64,000 nucleotides of DNA from Pedomonas mirosovicensis (GTDB lineage Bacteria; Pseudomonadota; Alphaproteobacteria; Sphingomonadales; Sphingomonadaceae). The stretch covers positions 2,371,001 to 2,435,000 of the forward strand of contig NZ_JAKFIA010000001.1 in the NCBI RefSeq assembly GCF_022569295.1. Direction: 5' to 3'. The first letter of the stretch is position 1, and each line of letters opens with the position of its first letter. Under the pieces are notes generated by a model. That model saw only the letters and a program-made list of their open reading frames with translations, did not search any database and was not told the DNA's origin. This document shows positions 57,642-64,000 of this stretch, one piece after another. Position numbers and translations under genes: made by a program.

Positions 57642-59666
57642 ATGACCGGGTTCCTGCCCATCCTGACCGCCAGCCATGGCGCAACGCCCCAGACGGCCCC
57701 AGACGCCGTCGCCGCCCCTGCAATGGGCGCGGAGGATGCGTTTGCCGCCGTGCTGGCCGGGCTGTCCGGCACCGAAGGTGGCGCCGCACCCGCCGATACG
57801 CGGGTGCCCGGCGAAACCCAAACCGCTCTGACAGGCAAGACCAAGCGCGGCTTTGTCGTATCGACCGATCAGGTGGCCGGCTCGGCGCTGCAACGCCTAA
57901 AGCTGGCCTTCTCTGACGCTGGAACGGCAAGCAGCATCCTGTCTCTCATGCCCGCGAGCGCTCAGGCCGTTCCCGGTGCGGCGGCTGAGGCGGCCCTGCC
58001 GGACGGCATCGTGCCCGCCGGCAACGCCTCTGCCGAGATGCTGGCAGGCATTGCCCCCGGCGGCGCGCCCGATATCAAACATGCCGCCGAACACGCCGAT
58101 GCGAAGCCTGATGCCACGCCGGCCGACCAGCAGGTGGCACCTGAGCTGCAACCGCAGACGCCGGCAACAACGGACACACCCGCAGCGGCAGATGCGAGCC
58201 CCCAGGCGGGTATCACAGCGCCCGTTCCTGCGGAGACGCCGCCTCTGACCGGCAAAGCCGATACGGATACGGACAGTGCACCGGAGACGGTCGAGACCGC
58301 TGATGCCGACCAAGCGGCCATGCCGGTCAATCCTGCCTACCCTGCTGTCGCCGTGGTTCAACAGGTAGTGCAGCAGCCCACCGAACCGGCTCCGCACACG
58401 CTGGTCAGCAATGCCCCGGCAATGCCGGCCGGCATTGCTGATAACGGCGCAATTCCGGCAGCGGCAGCGATGGCCCAGGCGGGTGCTCCGATGCACGGCG
58501 CCCCTGCTGCCGCTCCCGCCAAGACCGAAACGCAGCCTGAACTGAAAGGCGGCAAGAAAGACCAGGCTCAGCCGGAGCACACGCTGACCAGCAATGCCGC
58601 GCAGACCGCTGCTCCCGCCCCGGCGAGCGATACGGCTGCGCTTGCAGCCATCGCGCCCGCCGCAAGGCGCACTGCCCAAACGCCCCCGCCCGCCGCGACC
58701 GCGCCGGTAACGGGAGAGGCGCCGGCAGAAACCGCTGACGGCGCAAAAGCTGCCCATGCTGATGCGGCCGCCATCGACGCCCCGGCCCAGGGCAAAGCCA
58801 ACGGTGAAAAACCTGCCAAGGTCGGCGCCTTTGATTCCCTGATGGCTCAGCTGCCCCAGCAGCCTGGCGCCGCTCCGACGGCTGAGGCGCGCGTGGCTAC
58901 CGGCAAGCCTGTCGTTGCGGAGACCGGCCTGGCCGACAAGCCGATTGCGGAGATTGTCGCCGGAGCAAAAAAGCACCCAGCGGCTGAACGCGCGCGCGCC
59001 GACGAGCCCCGCGCCGATAACGCTGATACGGCCAAGCCCAAGGCTGATGTGGCCCAGGGCGCACAAACCGTCCGCCCCGCCGCCGTGACGGCGGAAGCGC
59101 CCGCCCAGCCGGCCGCGCCGCAAGCAACAACGCCGGATGGCCTGCAACCGGTCTCCGCCCATCCGGCCGCCACCCATGGCACGGCCCCGCACGCCACTGC
59201 CCAGCCGCACGCGGCCGACGTGGTAAAGGTAGCAACGCCCCACCACCTGCCCGAGGCGGTGAGCATGGCCATCAGCCGTCACGTGGGCAACAACGCGACG
59301 GAATTCGCGCTGCGGCTTGACCCGGCGGAACTTGGCCGCATCGAGGTGAAGCTGGAACTGGGCAAGGACGGCCAGGCGGTCGTGCATATCCAGGCAGACA
59401 ATGCCTCCACCATGGACCTGCTGCGCCGCGATGCCCACGTTCTTGAGCGGGCCCTTGCCGATACCGGCCTGCGGCTCGACAGCGGCGGCCTCAACTTCAG
59501 CCTGCGCCAGCAGGACGGCCAGGCCCAGCAGCAGTTCGCGGGCGAGTCCGGCAGCCGATCCTCCTTGGGTCAGGCTCAGGAAACCGCTCTTGCCGGCCCC
59601 GAGGCCGATACCCTTCAACGCCCCAGCCGCCGCAGCGCCACCGGGCTGCTCGATCTTTCGATTTGA
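57642..59666 (+). CDS. fliK: Flagellar hook-length control protein FliK
   Basis: 674 residues from ATG 57642 (GGAG 6 nt before). The first 520 residues are Ala/Pro/Thr-rich and low complexity, as in the ruler part of FliK. The C-terminal Flg_hook domain (about 535-640) begins VSMAISRHVGNNATEFALRLDPAELGRIEVKLELGKDGQAVVHIQAD and triggers the export switch by contacting FlhB. The long, poorly conserved N-terminal ruler sets hook length. The upstream promoter is sigma-54-type. flgD follows 8 nt after the stop. Confidence 0.9.
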   Translation: MTGFLPILTASHGATPQTAPDAVAAPAMGAEDAFAAVLAGLSGTEGGAAPADTRVPGETQTALTGKTKRGFVVSTDQVAGSALQRLKLAFSDAGTASSILSLMPASAQAVPGAAAEAALPDGIVPAGNASAEMLAGIAPGGAPDIKHAAEHADAKPDATPADQQVAPELQPQTPATTDTPAAADASPQAGITAPVPAETPPLTGKADTDTDSAPETVETADADQAAMPVNPAYPAVAVVQQVVQQPTEPAPHTLVSNAPAMPAGIADNGAIPAAAAMAQAGAPMHGAPAAAPAKTETQPELKGGKKDQAQPEHTLTSNAAQTAAPAPASDTAALAAIAPAARRTAQTPPPAATAPVTGEAPAETADGAKAAHADAAAIDAPAQGKANGEKPAKVGAFDSLMAQLPQQPGAAPTAEARVATGKPVVAETGLADKPIAEIVAGAKKHPAAERARADEPRADNADTAKPKADVAQGAQTVRPAAVTAEAPAQPAAPQATTPDGLQPVSAHPAATHGTAPHATAQPHAADVVKVATPHHLPEAVSMAISRHVGNNATEFALRLDPAELGRIEVKLELGKDGQAVVHIQADNASTMDLLRRDAHVLERALADTGLRLDSGGLNFSLRQQDGQAQQQFAGESGSRSSLGQAQETALAGPEADTLQRPSRRSATGLLDLSI

Positions 59667-59674
59667 GGTGACAC

Positions 59675-60769
59675 ATGTCCACCCTTAGCTCTCTCAGCTC
59701 GGTTGCCAACGCGGCCACGACCTCGCAGAAGACGGCCTCTTCCGCCGCCACCCTCTCGAGCAACTTCGACACCTTCCTGACGCTGCTGACGACCCAGCTG
59801 CAGAACCAGGACCCGATGGAGCCGATGGACAGCTCGGAGTTCACCAACCAGCTGGTGCAGTATTCCACCGTAGAGCAGTCAATCCAGCAGAACGCCAATC
59901 TGGAAAAGCTTATCGGCATGTTCCAGACGCAGGGGCTGAACACGGCGACCAGCTACATCGGCAAGGAAGTCACCGCCCTCACCGACATGGCCTACCATTC
60001 CGGCAAGGGTGCGAACTGGATCTACAGTCTCGAGTCCAATGCCGACTCGGTGAACATCATTGTCAAGGATGCCGAGGGCAAGACGGTCTACTCCGGCGCG
60101 GGCAAGACCGGCGCGGGCGAGCACAACTTCGCCTGGGGCGGCCTCGACAAGGATGGCAACCCGCTGCCCGAAGGCTTCTACACGATGGAAGTGACGGCCA
60201 AGATGGTCGATGGCACCGAAGTCGCCAGCGACATCTATCTGCGCGACAAGGTAACGAGCGTCGAGGTCAACGACGGCGAGCCTGTGCTGGTGGTGGGCGG
60301 CATGCCGGTGACGATCGACAAGATCGCCATCGTCAAGACCCAGAGCAGCGCCGAGAGCCTGACGGCGGCCGCCGGCTACCTCGGCAAGACCATCAGCGCC
60401 GAAACGCCGCTCGCCACGTTCGACGCAGACGGGGCGGCCTGGATCTACGATGTGGGCGACGATGCCACCCAGGTTACCCTGACCATCAAGAACAGCGCGG
60501 GCGCGACGGTTCACGAGACCACGGGCATCCCGCTGCCGGGAGACCACAAATTCACGTGGGATGGCTCGGGCACCTATGCCGACGGCGTGAACGGCGAAAC
60601 CTACACGCTGGAGGTCAAGGCAAAGGACATCAACGGCGTCGAAGTCACCTCCACCGTCCGGCTGAACGGCACGGTGGAACGCATCGAGATGCAGAACGGC
60701 TCGCCCGTCCTCATCGTCGATGGAACTCCGGTCCGCATGGACCAGGTCACCAAGGTCAACAACGCATAG
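59675..60769 (+). CDS. flgD: Flagellar hook capping protein FlgD, duplicated C-terminal module
   Basis: 364 residues against about 225-240 for typical FlgD. The N-terminal cap domain is normal (NFDTFLTLLTTQLQNQDPMEPMDSSEFTNQLVQYSTVEQ). Two copies of the FlgD Ig/tudor-like module follow: residues about 94-220 (SYIGKEV to DKIAIVK) and about 235-361 (GYLGKTI to DQVTKV), each with ANWIY/AAWIY, GEHNFAW/GDHKFTW and PVLVVGG/PVLIVDG. FlgD caps the growing hook. The second module could thicken the cap or give an extra contact. Between fliK and flgE in order. Confidence 0.92.
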   Translation: MSTLSSLSSVANAATTSQKTASSAATLSSNFDTFLTLLTTQLQNQDPMEPMDSSEFTNQLVQYSTVEQSIQQNANLEKLIGMFQTQGLNTATSYIGKEVTALTDMAYHSGKGANWIYSLESNADSVNIIVKDAEGKTVYSGAGKTGAGEHNFAWGGLDKDGNPLPEGFYTMEVTAKMVDGTEVASDIYLRDKVTSVEVNDGEPVLVVGGMPVTIDKIAIVKTQSSAESLTAAAGYLGKTISAETPLATFDADGAAWIYDVGDDATQVTLTIKNSAGATVHETTGIPLPGDHKFTWDGSGTYADGVNGETYTLEVKAKDINGVEVTSTVRLNGTVERIEMQNGSPVLIVDGTPVRMDQVTKVNNA

Positions 60770-60827
60770 TCGCTTCCCTCGACAGGAAGCCTGAAACGCA
60801 CCGAATTTCATACGCAGGAGAAACACG

Positions 60828-62147
60828 ATGAGCTTGTACGCTGCGCTTTATTCCGGAACTTCGGGCCTTGCCGCCAATTCCAGCGCGCTGGGCATCATCT
60901 CCGACAACATCACCAACGTGAACACCATCGGCTACAAGGCTGCCGATGCGGAATTCATGACGCTGGTGACCGAGAGCTCCAACTACGGCAGCTATTCCCC
61001 CGGCGGCGTGGCCGCCCGCGCCCGTTCGCTGATCGGCGCGCAGGGGTTGCTCCAGACCTCCACCTCCGCGACCGACCTTGCCATCGACGGCAACGGCTTC
61101 TTCGTGGTGCGCCCGGACCTCGGCCTCTCGGACGACGTCTACTTCACTCGCGCCGGCTCCTTCCGCCCGGATCCGCAGGGGTATCTGCAGAACACCGCCG
61201 GCATGTACCTGATGGGCTGGCCGCTTGATGCCAGCGGCGACTATGTCGACAACGGCGACGTAAACGTGCTCTCGCCAATCAACATCGCCAGCCTGACCGG
61301 CACCGCCGAGGCGACCACCTCCGCCAAGATCCGCGCCAACCTGCAGTCGAGCCAGGAGCCGTACCCGGCCACCGCCACCCCGGCCTATACCACCGGCAGC
61401 CTGGCGGATGGCACGATCAAGGCCCATTTCTCCAAAACCGTGAAGGTCTATGACTCGCAAGGCTCGTCGCACAACATCACCATGAGCTTCCTCAAGACCG
61501 AGAACCCCAACGAATGGGCCGTGGAACTGCATGGCGACACCGCCGAGGTGTTGAACGGCACCCCGCCGGGCGTCGTGGCCTCCGGCACCATCACTTTCAA
61601 CGAGGACGGCAGCCTCAACCTCGGCGCCTCAACGGCGGCGCTGTTCCAACCGGTGGATTTCGACTGGGCCAATGGCGCATCGGACTCGCAAATTACCTTC
61701 AATTTCGGCACTGACGGGCAGGCGGATGGCCTCACCCAGTTCGACAGCACCTCGACCATGATCTCGTCCAACATCGACGGTGCGGTGTTCGGCAACGTGA
61801 CCGGCGTTTCGGTGGGCAAGGACGGCGTGGTGACGGCGCTGTTCGACAACGGCCTCACCCGCGCGGTCTACAAGCTGCCGATCGCCACCTTCCAGAACCC
61901 GGAAGGGCTGCAGTCGGTGCAGGGCAACGCCTTCGCCCGGACCGATTATTCGGGCGACTTCGAACTGGTGGGCTCGGGCACGGGCGGCGCGGGCCAGGTT
62001 TCGCCCAAGACTCTCGAAGCATCGACCGTCGATCTGGCCAAGGAGTTCACCAAGCTCATCACTACCCAGCGCGCCTATTCGGCTTCGGCCCGCATCATCA
62101 CCACGGCCGATGAAATGCTGACCGAACTCAATCAGCTCAAGCGATAA
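60828..62147 (+). CDS. flgE: Flagellar hook protein FlgE
   Basis: 439 residues. N-terminal rod/hook motif SLYAALYSGTSGLAANSSALGIISDNITNVNTIGYKA, a variable central D1-D2 region, and C-terminal EFTKLITTQRAYSASARIITTADEMLTELNQLKR that forms the D0 coil. It polymerises into the hook under the FlgD cap and is exported by the type III flagellar apparatus. AGGAG precedes ATG 60828. Length is ordinary. Confidence 0.94.
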   Translation: MSLYAALYSGTSGLAANSSALGIISDNITNVNTIGYKAADAEFMTLVTESSNYGSYSPGGVAARARSLIGAQGLLQTSTSATDLAIDGNGFFVVRPDLGLSDDVYFTRAGSFRPDPQGYLQNTAGMYLMGWPLDASGDYVDNGDVNVLSPINIASLTGTAEATTSAKIRANLQSSQEPYPATATPAYTTGSLADGTIKAHFSKTVKVYDSQGSSHNITMSFLKTENPNEWAVELHGDTAEVLNGTPPGVVASGTITFNEDGSLNLGASTAALFQPVDFDWANGASDSQITFNFGTDGQADGLTQFDSTSTMISSNIDGAVFGNVTGVSVGKDGVVTALFDNGLTRAVYKLPIATFQNPEGLQSVQGNAFARTDYSGDFELVGSGTGGAGQVSPKTLEASTVDLAKEFTKLITTQRAYSASARIITTADEMLTELNQLKR

Positions 62148-62178
62148 AGGATGAAAGGGAGACGGAGGCGGCCAATCA

Positions 62179-62193
62179 TTAAACTGTCGTTAA
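62179..62193 (+). promoter_or_regulatory. CtrA box upstream of sciP
   Basis: TTAA (62179-62182), 7-base spacer, TTAA (62190-62193) followed by C: a perfect TTAA-N7-TTAAC CtrA-binding site, between flgE and sciP. Confidence 0.7.
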
Positions 62194-62319
62194 CCGTCTC
62201 CCTTAGTCCTCCTTTCACCCGGATCGGCGATCCATTTACCGCGTCGCTTAGCTGTTCGTTAGGGGCGGCATCGTAAGCTGGCAGAATTCGAAGCTGGTGC
62301 GGAGTGGAGTTTGAGAACG

Positions 62320-62610
62320 ATGATCGAGAATCAGAAGTTCCGCCCCCAAGCGGTGATTGGCCCGCTTGGCGAACCACTAACGCTTGATAATCTTCCGCCG
62401 CCGGATACGACTCGCTGGGTTGTCCGACGGAAAGCGGAAGTGGTCGCCGCGGTCAAAGGCGGGTTGTTGACGATGGAAGAGGCTTGCGCCCGGTACAGCC
62501 TGTCGGTTGAGGAATATCTCTCCTGGCAGCGCTCGGTGGAACGCAACGGCATGCCGGGCCTGCGTGTTACCCGGGTTCAGCAGTACCGCTCCGTAGAGGC
62601 ACGGAGCTAA
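62320..62610 (+). CDS. sciP: CtrA inhibitor SciP (DUF1153)
   Basis: 96 residues from ATG 62320 (an in-frame TTG at 62311 is possible). The DUF1153/SciP core is LTLDNLPPPDTTRWVVRRKAEVVAAVKGGLLTMEEACARYSLSVEEYLSWQRSVERNGMPGLRVTRVQQYR. In Caulobacter it binds CtrA at promoters and stops its activation during the swarmer phase. A perfect CtrA box lies 126 nt upstream, suggesting CtrA-SciP feedback here. Position among flagellar genes agrees with CtrA-linked motility control. Confidence 0.95.
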   Translation: MIENQKFRPQAVIGPLGEPLTLDNLPPPDTTRWVVRRKAEVVAAVKGGLLTMEEACARYSLSVEEYLSWQRSVERNGMPGLRVTRVQQYRSVEARS

Positions 62611-62619
62611 GACCTGAAA

Positions 62620-62665
62620 AGCCGGCCCTGAGGTGCCCGAGGGCATTTCGGGGCCGCTCTTTTTT
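62620..62665 (+). terminator. Rho-independent terminator
   Basis: GCCGGCCCTGAGGTGCCC (62621-62638) and GGGCATTTCGGGGCCGC (62641-62657) form an imperfect long stem followed by TCTTTTTT. It ends the sciP transcript. Confidence 0.65.
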
Positions 62666-62818
62666 CAAAAGGGCCGCCAACTGTGGCCCCGCTGCCCACC
62701 CGGCAATTTTTTCCTGGTTGTTTACCTCTTGTTCACTATCCAATCCCTAGCCTTGCAATCGTAATGACCCGCGCGCCTTGTTCCGGCCGCAGGTCAGCAC
62801 GGGGCAGAGGATGGGGCA

Positions 62819-64000
62819 TTGGAAAGTCTTAAAAATTTAATCGCCACGCTGGGCGTCAAACGGCTCGCCATCATGGGCGGCACCGCCCTTGCGCTGATTG
62901 CCGGTTTGGCTTTCCTGTCCTTCCGAGCTTCCGAGCCGGATATGGGCTTGCTCTTCACCGATCTGGAGCCTGCCCAGGCCCAGGCAATCACCGAGAAGCT
63001 GCGCGGCCTCAACGTGCCGTTCCAGCTGACGCCCGATGGCACCGGGGTCATGGCGCCGGTCGATCAGCTGCCCGAACTTCGCATGAGCCTGGCTGCCGAG
63101 CAGATCTCCGGCCCCATCGGCTACGAGCTGCTGGACCATCAGGACCCGCTCGGCACCACGGCCTTCATGCAGAACGTCAATCACATTCGCGCCATCGAGG
63201 GCGAGCTGGCCCGCTCCATCGCCAGCCTCAGCGCCGTGCAGAAGGCGCGCGTTCACCTTTCCATCCCCGAACGCGCCCTGTTCGAACGGGAGCAGCGCAA
63301 ACCCTCCGCCGCCATCACGCTGAAAACCCGCACCCGCCTGTCGCCGAGCCAGGTGACGGCCATCCGCGATCTCGTCTCCGCCGCCGTGCCGGACCTGGAG
63401 CCGGGCCGCATTTCCATCGTCGACCAGAACGGCACGCTGCTGGCCCGCTCCGGCACCGATGACGCCAGCGGCCTTGCAACGACCCTGGAGGAGCGCCGCA
63501 CCACCATCGAGAACCGGCTGCGGCAGGACGTGGAAACCATGCTGGAGCGCATCGTCGGCCCCGGCAAGGTGCGCGCCGAAGTGGCCGCCGAGCTCAACCT
63601 GGAGACGGTGCGCGAGGAATCGGAAATCTTTGATCCGGACCGCCAGGTGGTGGCGCGCTCCACCACCGTCGAGAACGGCCAGCAGAGCACGGATACGCAG
63701 ACCAACAATACGGTGACGGTTGCCAATAACCTGCCGGAAAACAACGCGCAGAACCAGCAGCCGGGCGCCAGCTCCAAGCAGCACCTCGAACGAGGTATCG
63801 GAGCAGATCGAATACCAAAACTCGCGTACGCACACGACGACGATGCGGAACGCCGGTTCGATCAAACGCCTGTCGGTCGCGGTGATGGTGGACGGCGTCT
63901 ACGCCGGCGAAGGCGACAAGGCCACCTATAAGCCCCGCCCCCCTCAGGAACTGGAACAGTTCCGCCGCTTGGTGCAGAACGCCATCGGCTATGATGAAGG
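62819..64000 (+). pseudogene. fliF: FliF flagellar MS-ring protein, frameshifted and cut by window end
   Basis: The reading from TTG 62819 (AGAGGA 7 nt upstream) gives normal FliF to about residue 322: MGGTALALIAGLAFLSF TM1, YVPFQLTPDGTGVMAP, ALFEREQRKPSAAITLKTR, and NVTVANNLPENNAQNQQPGASS. Near 63780 the frame is lost; a stop follows at 63931. The +1 frame from 63783 reads SNEVSEQIEYQNSRTHTTT and KRLSVAVMVDGVYAGEGDK to the window end, which is the expected continuation. A single extra base near 63781-63783 explains this. It is either a real inactivating mutation or a sequence error. Confidence 0.85.

Noticed and set aside
57897-59618. 573-codon minus-strand frame
   Set aside because: Antisense of fliK; Arg/Gly-rich without recognisable features.

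Overview
The window is a GC-rich chromosomal segment of an alphaproteobacterium. This rests on lineage-typical systems: the PhyR-NepR-EcfG general stress response (GSR), the CtrA inhibitor SciP next to flagellar genes, a HWE/HisKA_2 kinase repertoire and a FAT GUY-type single-domain response regulator. A genus cannot be named from the sequence alone; Rhodospirillales- or Sphingomonadales-like relatives are plausible.

1-30 kb is a stress island. The regulatory core is a membrane HisKA_2 kinase (16.0 kb), nepR, the sigma factor ecfG (18.2 kb), phyR (21.1 kb) and a HWE-type membrane kinase (22.4 kb), with a FAT GUY receiver at 27.9 kb. Around it sit small stress and envelope genes: KGG-repeat protein, MscS channel, PRC-barrel, DUF883, OmpA porin, DUF4142, entericidin, DUF1328, Dps, YciF-like and ferritin-like proteins, and Ku plus a polymerase-only LigD. 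Many have a perfect GGAAC-N16/17-(C/T)GTT EcfG-type promoter just upstream. I count thirteen perfect sites in front of genes, one palindromic bidirectional site and three degenerate ones. The island therefore appears to encode both the regulator and its regulon. A 735-residue Gly/Tyr/Ser/Gln low-complexity protein at 12.0-14.2 kb resembles eukaryotic prion-like (FUS-type) domains.

30-43.4 kb is mixed: a serine beta-lactamase-like hydrolase, a stand-alone SIR2 protein, an O-antigen-type flippase and glycosyltransferase, a SulP transporter with a universal stress protein, a PAS-GGDEF-EAL protein, a lactonase-like metallo-hydrolase with an EcfG promoter, DUF3597, DUF808 and a glycine-zipper lipoprotein.

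43.6-56.1 kb is an integrative element inserted in the 3' end of a tRNA-Met(CAT) gene. A 15-bp copy of the tRNA 3' end remains at 43591, and what looks like the tRNA's original UUCG-loop terminator lies just outside it at 43555. Cargo: a phage/plasmid-like replication initiator, a GHKL ATPase fused to a Shedu-like nuclease, an ApeA-like HEPN protein, an XRE regulator, DUF488, a tyrosine recombinase, a uracil-DNA-glycosylase-like protein, paired ribbon-helix-helix regulators and a large serine integrase whose last codons run into the tRNA gene. It looks like a small defence island.

56.3-64 kb holds mnmA and a flagellar cluster: fliK with a sigma-54 promoter, a flgD with a duplicated C-terminal module, flgE, sciP with a CtrA box, and a fliF that carries a frameshift and is cut by the window end.
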